64,000 nt of DNA, taken from Agrobacterium tumefaciens (lineage in GTDB: Bacteria; Pseudomonadota; Alphaproteobacteria; Rhizobiales; Rhizobiaceae). The notes beneath the pieces were generated by a model. It worked only from the letters and a program-made list of their open reading frames with translations, was not told the DNA's origin and made no database searches. Position 1 is the first letter of the stretch; the number at the start of each line of letters is the position of its first letter. Shown here in pieces: positions 35,344-43,568 of the stretch. The stretch lies in NCBI RefSeq assembly GCF_013318015.2, contig NZ_CP115842.1:1921001-1985000 (forward strand). Reading direction: 5' to 3'. The position numbers and the translations under genes were made by a program.

Positions 35344-38118
35344 ATGGTCACACCCTCCGCGACGAATACTAAAAATCCCGGCGCGCCAGTCGCGCGGTTG
35401 ACGGATGTACGGCTGGCGTTTGGCAGCACGGTTGCGCTTGCCGATATATCGGTCGAAATTCCCGCCGGACGGATGATCGGCCTTATCGGGCCTGACGGTG
35501 TCGGCAAGTCCAGCCTCCTCTCTCTGGTTTCCGGCGCCCGGGCCATACAGAAAGGCAAGGTGGAGGTCCTCGGCGGCGATATGTCCGATCCGCGCCACCG
35601 CGAGGATACTTGCCCGCGCATCGCCTATATGCCGCAGGGCCTCGGCAAGAACCTCTATCCAACCCTCTCGGTCTTCGAAAATATCGACTTTTTTGGCAGG
35701 CTGTTCGGGCAGGACGGCAGGGAGAGAAAGGCACGCATTGCCGAGTTGCTGAAGAGCACCGGCCTTGAACCTTTTGCCGACCGGCCGGCAATGAAGCTTT
35801 CCGGCGGCATGAAGCAGAAGCTCGGGCTCTGCTGTGCGCTGATCCACGATCCTGACCTGCTCATTCTCGATGAGCCGACGACGGGTGTCGATCCGCTGTC
35901 GCGCCGGCAATTCTGGGAGCTGATCGATTCCATCCGCGCCGGTCGTCCGGGTATGAGCGTGATTGTCGCTACGGCCTATATGGAAGAGGCCGCCGGTTTC
36001 GACTGGCTGGTCGCCATGGATGGCGGCAAAATTCTTGCCACCGGCTCGCCCACCGAGTTGCTCTACCGCACCTCCGCCGCCAATCTCGATGCAGCCTTCA
36101 TCGCGCTTCTTCCGGAAGAAAAGCGTAAGGGTTACCACGAGGTGAATATCGCGCCGCGCACGGTGACCGGCGAGGGCGATTATGCCATTGAGGCCTCGCA
36201 TCTGAGCATGCGTTTCGGTGATTTTACCGCCGTCGACAATGTCAGCTTCAAAATTCCGTGTGGCGAGATTTTCGGTTTTCTCGGCTCGAACGGCTGCGGG
36301 AAATCCACCACCATGAAGATGCTGACCGGTCTTCTGGCCGCCAGTGAAGGCGAGGCGAAGCTATTCGGCCACGAGGTGGATGCCAGCGACATGGCGATCC
36401 GCCACCGCGTCGGCTACATGAGCCAGGCCTTTTCGCTCTATTCCGAACTCACGGTGCGACAGAACCTCGATCTTCACGCGCGGCTGTTCAAGCTGCCGGA
36501 AGCGACCATTCAGCCGCGCATCGCCGAGATGGCAGAGCGCTTTGATCTCGGCACGGTCATGGACACGCTGCCGGACGACCTACCGCTCGGCATCCGGCAA
36601 AGACTGTCGCTTGCGGTGGCGATGATCCATTCTCCTGACATTCTCATCCTCGATGAGCCGACCTCAGGCGTCGATCCCGTGGCGCGGGACGGGTTCTGGC
36701 AAATCCTAGCCGATCTCTCCCGCAACGATAATGTCACCATCTTCATCTCCACCCATTTCATGAATGAGGCGGAGCGTTGCGATCGGATTTCGCTGATGCA
36801 TGCCGGCAAGGTGTTGATAAGCGATACGCCTGACGCGATCACCAAAAGCCGTAATGCCGCAACGCTGGAAGAGGCTTTCGTCGCCTATCTCGAGGATGCC
36901 TCGGGTGTCAAAAAGGCGGAACCTTCAATAGCGCCCGCTCCGGCAACGGAGGTGGTCCCGACGCAGCATGTTGCACCAGCCCGCAAACGGTTTTTCGATG
37001 TCAGGCGCATGTTCAGCTATACGCGCCGCGAGGCGCTGGAACTGCAACGCGATCCCATTCGCGGCACTTTAGCGGTTCTTGGCAGCGTCATCCTGATGTT
37101 CGTGATCGGATACGGCATCAATCTCGATGTTGAGGACCTGACCTTCGCGGTACTGGACCGCGACGATTCCACCATCAGCCGCGATTATGTGCTCGATATA
37201 GCCGGTTCCCGTTACTTCATCGAGAAAATGCCGATCCGCGACTATGCGGATATGGACCGGCGCATGCGTGACGGGGAACTCAGCCTTTCCATTGAAATTC
37301 CACCCGGTTTCGGCCGCGATGTGCTGCGCGGCAAGACGGTGGAGGTCGGCGCTTGGATCGATGGCGCCATGCCGCAACGGGCAGAAACCGTGCGCGGTTA
37401 CGTGCAGGGCATGCACCAGACATGGTTGGCGCGCAAGGCGAGCGAAATCTATGGCAATGCAGCGACGCAAAGCAGCTTCAGCATCGAAACGCGCTATCGT
37501 TACAACCCCGATGTCAAGAGCCTCGTCGCCATGGTGCCGGCGGTCATTCCGCTGCTGCTGATGCTCATTCCCGCCATGCTGGCGGCGCTCAGCGTCGTTC
37601 GGGAAAAAGAACTTGGCTCGATCGTCAATCTTTACGTGACGCCGACCACGCGGCTGGAGTTCCTGATCGGCAAACAGCTTCCTTATGTGGCGCTCGGCAT
37701 GCTCAATTTCCTGCTCTTGACGGCATTTGCGATCTTCATCTTCCGGGTGCCGTTTACCGGGAGTTATCTCGCTTACGCGACGGGCGCTTTACTCTTCGTC
37801 ATCATCGCCACATCCATCGGGCTCGTCATGTCTTCCTTCATGAAGAGCCAGATCGCGGCGATCTTCGGCACGGCCCTGTTGACGCTCATTCCGGCCACAC
37901 AATACTCGGGCATGATCGATCCCGTTTCGTCGCTGCAGGGGGCGGGGGCCTTTATCGGCAATATCTATCCCGCCACCTATTTCATGACGATCTCACGCGG
38001 CACCTTCTCCAAGGGGCTGGATTTCGACGGTCTTTCGGGTTCCTTTCTGCCGCTTCTCATCGCCATTCCGCTGCTGCTCATCGCTGGTGCTACTCTTTTG
38101 AGGAAACAGGCGTCATGA
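35344..38118 (+). CDS. rbbA: RbbA-type fusion: two ABC ATPases plus ABC-2 permease
   Basis: About 924 residues, matching the length and order of RbbA (ribosome-associated ATPase/permease): ATPase 1 ([32 protein letters not shown]), ATPase 2 (GSNGCGKST, signature degenerate as [23 protein letters not shown]), then an ABC-2 membrane domain from about residue 560 with helices in the last 250 residues. The segment [13 protein letters not shown] and the [17 protein letters not shown] segment match enterobacterial RbbA almost word for word. ATG 35344 is chosen; GTG 35329 overlaps the preceding stop and is possible. The second signature lacks SGG, as in RbbA. Confidence 0.92.
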   Translation: MVTPSATNTKNPGAPVARLTDVRLAFGSTVALADISVEIPAGRMIGLIGPDGVGKSSLLSLVSGARAIQKGKVEVLGGDMSDPRHREDTCPRIAYMPQGLGKNLYPTLSVFENIDFFGRLFGQDGRERKARIAELLKSTGLEPFADRPAMKLSGGMKQKLGLCCALIHDPDLLILDEPTTGVDPLSRRQFWELIDSIRAGRPGMSVIVATAYMEEAAGFDWLVAMDGGKILATGSPTELLYRTSAANLDAAFIALLPEEKRKGYHEVNIAPRTVTGEGDYAIEASHLSMRFGDFTAVDNVSFKIPCGEIFGFLGSNGCGKSTTMKMLTGLLAASEGEAKLFGHEVDASDMAIRHRVGYMSQAFSLYSELTVRQNLDLHARLFKLPEATIQPRIAEMAERFDLGTVMDTLPDDLPLGIRQRLSLAVAMIHSPDILILDEPTSGVDPVARDGFWQILADLSRNDNVTIFISTHFMNEAERCDRISLMHAGKVLISDTPDAITKSRNAATLEEAFVAYLEDASGVKKAEPSIAPAPATEVVPTQHVAPARKRFFDVRRMFSYTRREALELQRDPIRGTLAVLGSVILMFVIGYGINLDVEDLTFAVLDRDDSTISRDYVLDIAGSRYFIEKMPIRDYADMDRRMRDGELSLSIEIPPGFGRDVLRGKTVEVGAWIDGAMPQRAETVRGYVQGMHQTWLARKASEIYGNAATQSSFSIETRYRYNPDVKSLVAMVPAVIPLLLMLIPAMLAALSVVREKELGSIVNLYVTPTTRLEFLIGKQLPYVALGMLNFLLLTAFAIFIFRVPFTGSYLAYATGALLFVIIATSIGLVMSSFMKSQIAAIFGTALLTLIPATQYSGMIDPVSSLQGAGAFIGNIYPATYFMTISRGTFSKGLDFDGLSGSFLPLLIAIPLLLIAGATLLRKQAS

Positions 38119-39233
38119 GTTTGTTTTCATCCAACATCTTCCAGCTCGGCATCAAGGAACTGCGCGGGCTTGCGCGTGATGGCATGTTGTTGCTGCTGAT
38201 CGTTTACGCTTTCACGCTGCAAATCTACACCGGTTCCAGCGCGTTGCCCGAAACCCTAAACAACGCCGCCATCGCCATTGTTGATGAGGATCAGTCGCCG
38301 CTTTCCGGTCGCATCAGCACGGCGTTTTATCCGCCCTATTTCGCGCCGCCGAAGCAGATTTCCATTGCTGAAATGGACAAGCGCATGGATGCAGGGCTCG
38401 ACACCTTTGCGCTCAACATTCCGCCGGATTTCCAGCGTCAGCTAATGGCCGGGCAGTACCCTGCCATCCAGCTCAATATCGATGCCACTCGCATGAGCCA
38501 GGCCTTCAGCGGCGGCGGTTACGTGCAGAACATCGTGACGAGCGAAGTTGAGGAATATGTCAACCGCTATCGCGGCGCGACGACGGTGCCAGTCGATCTG
38601 ACGCTGCGTTCTCGTTTCAACCCTGAACTGGACAAATCCTGGTTCGGCTCGATCAACAATATCATCACCGCCATCACCATGCTGTCGATCGTGCTGACGG
38701 GCGCGGCGCTCATTCGCGAGCGTGAACATGGAACGGTCGAGCATCTGCTGGTCATGCCGGTCACGCCGCTGGAAATCATGCTCAGCAAGGTCTGGTCCAT
38801 GGGCCTTGTCGTGTTGGTGGCCTCGGCATTTTCCCTTTTCGTTGTCGTCAAGGGGCTGCTCGCTATTCCCATCGAAGGCTCGCTCTCCCTTTTCCTACTT
38901 GGAACGGCGTTGCAGCTCTTTGCGATGACCTCGATGGGTATTTTCCTGGCAACAGTGGCGGGTTCCATGCCGCAATTCGGCATGTTGCTGATCTTGTTCC
39001 TGCTGCCGCTGCAGGTGCTGTCCGGCGCCATGACGCCGCGCGAAAGCATGCCGGATATCATCCAGTACCTCATGCTGCTCGCACCCAACACTCATTTCGT
39101 AATTCTGGCGCAATCGGTGCTTTTCAGGGGGGCGGGGCTGGATGTGGTCTGGCCGCAATTGCTGGCGCTGCTTGCGATAGGCTCTGCACTCTTCATTTTT
39201 GCGCTTCGCCGCTTCCGGCGGTTCCTGCGCTGA
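38115..39233 (+). CDS. yhhJ: ABC-2 type permease (YhhJ-like)
   Basis: 372-residue ABC-2 permease with one N-terminal helix, a large periplasmic loop (about residues 45-180) and five C-terminal helices. [22 protein letters not shown] is the conserved cytoplasmic segment of the YhhJ/YbhR class. ATG 38115 overlaps the rbbA stop by four bases. It completes the HlyD-RbbA-YhhJ set. Substrate is unknown; the E. coli counterpart of RbbA is linked to ribosomes, so the system could either export or act on translation. Confidence 0.9.
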   Translation: MSLFSSNIFQLGIKELRGLARDGMLLLLIVYAFTLQIYTGSSALPETLNNAAIAIVDEDQSPLSGRISTAFYPPYFAPPKQISIAEMDKRMDAGLDTFALNIPPDFQRQLMAGQYPAIQLNIDATRMSQAFSGGGYVQNIVTSEVEEYVNRYRGATTVPVDLTLRSRFNPELDKSWFGSINNIITAITMLSIVLTGAALIREREHGTVEHLLVMPVTPLEIMLSKVWSMGLVVLVASAFSLFVVVKGLLAIPIEGSLSLFLLGTALQLFAMTSMGIFLATVAGSMPQFGMLLILFLLPLQVLSGAMTPRESMPDIIQYLMLLAPNTHFVILAQSVLFRGAGLDVVWPQLLALLAIGSALFIFALRRFRRFLR

Positions 39234-39368
39234 CCGGCGGACATTAGCCCGTTTTCCAGCATTTGCGAACGAGTTGAATTAATTGTGTTCGGTAACGGTA
39301 TGTTCGCCCTCCGGGAATATGCCTATGAGGACGGTTGGGTAAAAGAGGGCTTTGTTGAGGAGTAGCAA

Positions 39369-39971
39369 ATGAATATCGCAGGACGTCTGTCACTCACGGC
39401 CATGATCGCACTGGCCACGACACCATCCCTCGCATCGGAGGATATGGCTTCGCAGACGAGTGAAGCGATATTTGGTTTCGGTGGTGTTTTAACGAAAGAA
39501 GACATGTTGAAAAGCGCTGCCCTCGTTCCCGTGGAATACGAAAAGAATGCCATTCTGGGTGGCGGTTATCAGTTCTATCCCTATCGCATCGGCAATGTGA
39601 AGCTGGGCGGTGAAATCGGCGTTGCCGTCAGGTTTGGCAAGGGGTTCACCGGTGAAGTCTGGGCAGGGCCTGTCGCGCGTTATGACAAGATCAGGCTCGG
39701 GGAACGGTTGTTCGTTTCGCCGAGTTTCACGGCGGGTCTGAGCCTCGTCTCGGATGCGCAGCCGGGGCGGGAGAGGCAAGAAGAAATCAAGGACAACGGC
39801 AACGCCAATGTCCTGTTTTACCTCGGCCCGGAAATCAACGTTTCCTTCAGCGAAGAATCCTCGACGGAGTTCTTCTGGCGGCTTCACCACCGTTCCGGCG
39901 GCGGCAAGACGCTGGGCAATATGAAGGGCGCGACGAATGCCAATGTGTTTGGCGTTCGCTACAAGTTCTGA
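39369..39971 (+). CDS. Outer-membrane beta-barrel protein, PagL-like lipid A deacylase family (tentative)
   Basis: 200-residue protein with a signal peptide ending near SLASED, alternating beta-strand pattern and a C-terminal Phe (VRYKF), the usual end of an outer-membrane barrel. The segment RLHHRSGGG (His174-x-Ser176) recalls the His-x-Ser of PagL acyloxyacyl hydrolases, which remove an acyl chain from lipid A. The third catalytic residue (Glu about 14 residues on) is not evident, so activity is uncertain. GAGGAG lies before ATG 39369. It stands alone, 135 bases after yhhJ. Confidence 0.6.
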   Translation: MNIAGRLSLTAMIALATTPSLASEDMASQTSEAIFGFGGVLTKEDMLKSAALVPVEYEKNAILGGGYQFYPYRIGNVKLGGEIGVAVRFGKGFTGEVWAGPVARYDKIRLGERLFVSPSFTAGLSLVSDAQPGRERQEEIKDNGNANVLFYLGPEINVSFSEESSTEFFWRLHHRSGGGKTLGNMKGATNANVFGVRYKF

Positions 39972-40185
39972 CGACGTGGTGTCGGTAGTGGCCCCCGATA
40001 TGACTGAATTTACGCCATACTTCTGTTTTTCCGCGCCCCTCGGAGGATGACCCTTGCACTCAGCGCATGGGTGGCCTGCCTTATTCTGTCTGTTCTTTGG
40101 TCCCGACAAGGCGCATATAAGGGACATCAAAGGACGCCGGAACGAAACGTTACTGACGTCGCCAACACCTTGAAAGGGTAATGTC

Positions 40186-40332
40186 ATGAACGTAGCACGC
40201 AGCTTTAATAACTGGCGCAAGTATCGTCAGACCGTCAACGAACTGGGCCGCATGAGCAGCCGCGAACTGCACGATCTCGGTATCGACCGTAGCCAGATCA
40301 ACAGCGTCGCCCGCGCCGCCGTCGGCAAGTAA
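40186..40332 (+). CDS. Small DUF1127 protein (YjiS/CcaF1-like)
   Basis: 48-residue basic protein. The C-terminal part LGRMSSRELHDLGIDRSQI is the DUF1127 signature. Small Arg-rich DUF1127 proteins bind RNA; in Rhodobacter the homologue CcaF1 is cotranscribed with and matures CCUCCUCCC small RNAs. Here the gene is followed by a strong terminator (40363-40393) and then by four CCTCCTCCC hairpins (40561-40717), the same local association. GAAAGGGTAATGTC precedes the ATG. The gene falls below usual gene-caller length but the domain is unmistakable. Confidence 0.88.
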   Translation: MNVARSFNNWRKYRQTVNELGRMSSRELHDLGIDRSQINSVARAAVGK

Positions 40333-40362
40333 TCAGGCAGCTATTGCCGCTTTTGAATGACT

Positions 40363-40393
40363 AAACGCCCGCTTCGCGGGCGTTTTTGTTTTT
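40363..40393 (+). terminator. Rho-independent terminator after the DUF1127 gene
   Basis: Perfect 10-bp stem AAACGCCCGC/GCGGGCGTTT with a TTC loop followed by a T-rich run. It would end most transcription before the hairpin array, so readthrough or a second promoter in 40394-40560 is needed to make the array RNA. Confidence 0.85.
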
Positions 40394-40560
40394 GGCGAAC
40401 CGTCGACGCTTGTGTCTCCCACGGGGCATGCCGTGCAAAGGCGAAAATCAGCCTGTTGCATTGATGTTTCGGGTTGGAAAAATCGCCATGCGTTTGATGC
40501 ATGTCTGAGGTGCAAGCTTGTGTCTGTGAAATGCAGAAAAAAATGATATCTTCAAATCAT

Positions 40561-40717
40561 CGAAACGGATGTACCTCCTCCCACATTCTTTCGGTAATGC
40601 GGGTGATCCTACTCCTCCTCCCAAGGATTGCCCCGGGGACAGCGGTTTCCTCCTCCCATATCGCTGTTCAATCTTTCAAGAAGCCTGCCGCACCTCCTCC
40701 CGCGGCAGGCTTTTTTG
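40561..40717 (+). ncRNA. Array of four CCUCCUCCC-loop small RNAs (cuckoo/CcsR family)
   Basis: Four copies of CCTCCTCCC at 40574-40582, 40614-40622, 40649-40657 and 40693-40701 each sit in the loop of a different stem. Hairpin 1 is 40561-40593 (CGAAA plus GGATGT paired to ACATTC and TTTCG). Hairpin 2 is 40602-40632 (GGTGATCCT with AGGATTGCC). Hairpin 3 is 40637-40669 (GGACAGCGGT with ATCGCTGTTC). Hairpin 4 is 40681-40717 (AAGCCTGCCGC with its exact complement, then a T-run, so it also terminates). Stems differ in sequence but keep pairing, including G-U pairs, while the loop is invariant, which is a signature of selected RNA structure. The loop is complementary to Shine-Dalgarno GGAGG. The locus sits behind a DUF1127 gene as in Rhodobacter CcsR1-4. 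Confidence 0.85.
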
Positions 40718-40774
40718 TTTTCAGCGCCGGGCGCCGTTTTCAGGCAACCCGCTTTTTATCTCCACGAGAATGGT

Positions 40775-41218
40775 TCAGTCGAAAGCCATCATGCCGATGG
40801 GCGTAACGGCACGGGTGCCCGCGCGCTTGGCAAGTGCGTAGGAAAGGCACTGTTCCACGGCGTCCTGCGGCACAGGTTTTACGATAACGCCTGCGCCGAT
40901 ACCGAGATTGACCACCACTTCCGGATTTGCCGTCATGAAGATCACCACGACGCCGTGATCCTGCGAAAGCCGCCTCCCGATCTCCGGGCCGGTCTGGCCG
41001 TCGGCGAGATTGACGTCGACAAAGGCAATATCTGCGCGGCTGCCGAGTGCCACGGCCTGATCCAGCCGGTTGGCGATGCCGATGACGTCAGCTTCCTCTT
41101 CCGCCTGCATAATGGAATCTTCGATATCCATGGCGATGAGAAATTCGTCCTCCACGATCAGCACACGCGGTTGTTCCGTGCGGAAACCCGGTTCGTTTTG
41201 CAGGATGTATGCGGACAT
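40775..41218 (-). CDS. Single-domain response regulator (receiver only)
   Basis: 147-residue CheY-like receiver without an output domain. Acidic pocket Glu23/Asp24 (VEDE), phospho-acceptor Asp68 (FVDVN), Thr in IFMTAN and Lys in IVKP are all present. The 16-residue N-terminal tail is unusual. A sequence matching the EcfG general-stress promoter (41262-41286) lies upstream, in line with other rhizobial single-domain receivers that act in phosphorelays of the general stress response. No histidine kinase is adjacent. Confidence 0.88.
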   Translation of the reverse strand: MSAYILQNEPGFRTEQPRVLIVEDEFLIAMDIEDSIMQAEEEADVIGIANRLDQAVALGSRADIAFVDVNLADGQTGPEIGRRLSQDHGVVVIFMTANPEVVVNLGIGAGVIVKPVPQDAVEQCLSYALAKRAGTRAVTPIGMMAFD

Positions 41219-41261
41219 ATGACTGCCTCCATTCCATGCGCTTTAGCGCGGTCGGAAGGCA

Positions 41262-41286
41262 AACACCTGCCGAAGCAACTCGTTCC
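41262..41286 (-). promoter_or_regulatory. Candidate sigma-EcfG (general stress) promoter
   Basis: On the minus strand GGAAC (41286-41282), a 17-base spacer and GTT (41264-41262) match the alphaproteobacterial EcfG consensus GGAAC-N16/17-GTT. Transcription would start about 35 bases upstream of the response-regulator ATG at 41218. Confidence 0.5.
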
Positions 41287-41434
41287 AAAGTGAGATAAAC
41301 ATGGTGAATACAGTGTAAACGGACCGGCTTTTCGGCTATCACCTCTAGATAGCGAAGCAGTTGATTCGGTTTGGTTTTCATCCGGGGAAGGGGTCGGAGA
41401 CAGTCGCCGTAGCGCATCTTTCGCCCCTGGAGCA

Positions 41435-41467
41435 CAAGCCTTTAGCCGCAAGCGGGGCAAAGGCTTG
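41435..41467. other. Inverted repeat in the receiver/ftsZ intergenic region
   Basis: Perfect 9-bp arms CAAGCCTTT and AAAGGCTTG with a 15-base centre. It lies in the 378-base gap 41219-41596 upstream of the short ftsZ. Apart from this and the EcfG-like promoter the gap holds no gene I can support. Confidence 0.35.
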
Positions 41468-41596
41468 CATGCAAATTCAAAGCGTTACAGCGTCCTTCAC
41501 GCGCCAGGAAGGAAATGCAGGAACGTTGCCGATCATTCGCGTGCCGCGGTTAAAAAACGGCGCGAGACCCTATGAGTTTAGAAAGAGAATAAGACG

Positions 41597-42559
41597 ATGA
41601 CCCAGTCTCCGCGCGCTCCAATCGCCCGCAATACGCCCAATATCGCTGTTATCGGCGTCGGTGGCGGCGGCGGAAACGCGATCAACAACATGATCGACGA
41701 GGGCATCGGCGGCGTTGATTTCATCGCCGCCAACACGGATGCGCAGGCGCTGAAGAAAACCAACGCGCCAAGGCTCGTGCAACTCAGCTCCGAACTTACA
41801 GGCGGGCTGGGTGCCGGGGCTGATCCGGAGGTTGGCCGGCAGGCGGCAATCGATTCGCTTGACGAGATCATGGATCACCTCAACGGTTACGACATGTGCT
41901 TCATCACCGCCGGTATGGGCGGCGGTACCGGCACCGGTGCTGCGCCCGTCATCGCGGAAGCGTGCCGTGCGAAGAATATCTTGACCGTCGGTGTCGTCAC
42001 CCTGCCGTTCAGCTTCGAGGGCGCGCGCCGCATGCGTGCTGCCGAATATGGTTTCGCCAATCTGCTTAATACCGCCGATACCGTCATCGTCATTCCCAAC
42101 CAGAACCTGCTGCGTATTGCGGATGCCGGCACGACCTTTGAAAGTGCCCTGAAGACGGCGGACAAGGTCCTGTCCCTCGGCGTGCGCTGCATTACCGATC
42201 TCATCCTGCGCGAAGGCCTGGTCAATCTCGACTTCGCCGATGTGCGTTACGTCATGAAGAATGGCGGACGCGCGCTTATGGGCACGGCGCAGGCCAAGGG
42301 TCCAAAACGCGCTTCGGAAGCGGCAGCAGCCGCCATCGCCAACCCGCTGCTCGGTGAACCGTCGCTGAAGGAGGCCCGCGGCGCGCTTGTGTCGATTTCC
42401 GGCGGCAACGACCTGACGCTTTACGAGATCGACGAGGCGATGACGCTTGTGCGCGAGGCAGTCAGCGAAGAGACTGATGTGGTGATGGGCGCGTCCTTCG
42501 ATCCGACGCTGGACGGCGCTTTTAAGATTTCCGTCGTGGCCACCGGCCTGCGTAACTGA
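41597..42559 (+). CDS. Short FtsZ paralogue lacking linker and C-terminal tail (FtsZ1/FtsZ2 type)
   Basis: 320-residue tubulin-family GTPase. GVGGGGGNAINNM (T1), the tubulin signature GGGTGTG (residues 108-114) and the T7-loop segment NLDFADVR are intact, so GTP binding and hydrolysis are expected. The protein stops right after the GTPase core at VVATGLRN. The long intrinsically disordered linker and the C-terminal peptide that recruits FtsA in Rhizobiales FtsZ (about 590 residues) are absent. This matches the accessory FtsZ known in Agrobacterium and Sinorhizobium in addition to the main divisome FtsZ. Monocistronic with its own terminator. GAAAGAGAATAAGACG precedes the ATG. Confidence 0.92.
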   Translation: MTQSPRAPIARNTPNIAVIGVGGGGGNAINNMIDEGIGGVDFIAANTDAQALKKTNAPRLVQLSSELTGGLGAGADPEVGRQAAIDSLDEIMDHLNGYDMCFITAGMGGGTGTGAAPVIAEACRAKNILTVGVVTLPFSFEGARRMRAAEYGFANLLNTADTVIVIPNQNLLRIADAGTTFESALKTADKVLSLGVRCITDLILREGLVNLDFADVRYVMKNGGRALMGTAQAKGPKRASEAAAAAIANPLLGEPSLKEARGALVSISGGNDLTLYEIDEAMTLVREAVSEETDVVMGASFDPTLDGAFKISVVATGLRN

Positions 42560-42619
42560 GGTCCCTACCTCGAAGCGGTGCTTTGTAAAAAAGCAGCGAT
42601 GTCACAAATTGAATTATTG

Positions 42620-42655
42620 AAGCCGTCGCGGGTAATTTTCGTGACGGCTTTTTGT
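42620..42655 (+). terminator. Rho-independent terminator after the short ftsZ
   Basis: Stem AAGCCGTC/GACGGCTT with a 15-base loop and a TTTTT run, 60 bases after the stop codon. Confidence 0.8.
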
Positions 42656-42738
42656 TGTTTTTGAACAATTATTCCGCCATTCGAGGGGCAGGTGCTGCAA
42701 CGCGGCGTTGATATGGAAAAAATATAATAGTACTCTTT

Positions 42739-42748
42739 ATGTCGACAA
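42739..42748. promoter_or_regulatory. Candidate GntR operator 1 (upstream of gntR)
   Basis: ATGTCGACAA, a one-mismatch version of the palindrome TTGTCGACAA, lies 14 bases before the GntR start and 11 bases after a TATAAT (42723-42728), where a repressor would block its own promoter. Confidence 0.5.
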
Positions 42749-42761
42749 GAGGGATTTGGTT

Positions 42762-43460
42762 ATGACGGATATAATTGCTTCTGCCGAGCGTAAGCGTGGC
42801 TCCGGCGTGAAGATGGTCTACGATCTGCTGCGCGACGAGATTCTCGATCTGGTTCTGCCACCGGGTAGTCCAATCGATGAGGTGCAGCTTGCCGAGCGGT
42901 TCAAGATGTCGCGCACGCCCATTCGCGAAGCCCTGGTGCGGCTCTCGGGCGAGGGGCTGATCGATACGCTGCCGAACCGTTCGACCATGGTGTCGAACAT
43001 CGATTTCCTCAATATGCATACCTATTTCGATGCGCTGGTGCTGATGTACCGGGTGACGACCCAGCTTGCTGCCCAATATCACCGTCCGGAAGATCTGGCC
43101 GGCATCCGCGCCCATAATGCGGAATTTGCCATTGCGGTGGAAGAGCAGGACGCGCTGGCGATGATTTCCACCAATGCCGCCCTGCACCTTTCCATCGCCG
43201 AAGCCGGGCGCAACCCCTATTTCACCAGTCTGTTCAAGCGTCTGCTGGATGAGGGACGGCGCATCTTGCGGCTGTATTACCAGTCCTATGATGATCGCCT
43301 GCCGAAACGTTTCGTCGACGATCACGATGCGATCATCGCGGCGATCGCCGCGCGCGACACCGTTCTGTCCGAGAAACTGGCCCGCGAGCATGCCGAACAG
43401 ATCGTGCAGCAGGTGCAGAAACTACTGGTGCGCAATGAGCGGCTGGAAATAAATCTGTAG
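42762..43460 (+). CDS. GntR-family (FCD domain) transcriptional regulator
   Basis: 232-residue regulator. The GntR winged helix (MVYDLLRDEILDLVLPPGSP, LAERFKMSRTPIREALVRL) is followed by an FadR/FCD all-helical sensor with metal-site-like His residues (Asn/His in NAALHLSIAEAG, His in HDAIIAAIAARD). GAGGG is 8 bases before ATG 42762; the longer frame from 42708 is not supported. It precedes a DapA-family gene and probably represses it and the neighbouring hydroxyproline-type genes through TTGTnnAC sites. Confidence 0.9.
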   Translation: MTDIIASAERKRGSGVKMVYDLLRDEILDLVLPPGSPIDEVQLAERFKMSRTPIREALVRLSGEGLIDTLPNRSTMVSNIDFLNMHTYFDALVLMYRVTTQLAAQYHRPEDLAGIRAHNAEFAIAVEEQDALAMISTNAALHLSIAEAGRNPYFTSLFKRLLDEGRRILRLYYQSYDDRLPKRFVDDHDAIIAAIAARDTVLSEKLAREHAEQIVQQVQKLLVRNERLEINL

Positions 43461-43482
43461 CTTGTCGATTTCTTGTCGACAA
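43461..43482. promoter_or_regulatory. Candidate GntR operator 2 (upstream of the dapA-like gene)
   Basis: TTGTCGACAA (43473-43482) is a perfect palindrome in the gap between the GntR and DapA-like genes. CTTGTCGA is repeated at 43461-43468 and 43472-43479, so a full site and an extra half-site are present. Confidence 0.55.
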
Positions 43483-43568
43483 ATAAAATACAAGATTGTA
43501 ATGTCCTTGTTGAAAGGGTGGCGCGGAGGTGCGTCCATTCCCGAAAAACTGTCCCTTAGGAGCTAGTA

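Noticed and set aside
37353-38114. Long in-frame N-terminal extension upstream of the YhhJ-like permease
   Set aside because: It lies wholly inside rbbA in another frame. ATG 38115 with ATGA overlap and a typical N-terminal helix is the better start.
40139-40165. GGAAC upstream of the DUF1127 gene considered as an EcfG promoter
   Set aside because: No GTT at 16-17 bases; the nearby CGTT is only four bases away.
40517-40549. CTTGTG...TGATAT before the CCUCCUCCC array considered as a heat-shock sigma promoter
   Set aside because: The spacer is 21 bases instead of about 17 and the hexamers are weak, so no promoter is called.
42701-42728. TTGATA with TATAAT upstream of gntR as a sigma-70 promoter pair
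   Set aside because: The spacing is only 9 bases. TATAAT alone may still be a real -10 element, but the pair is not.
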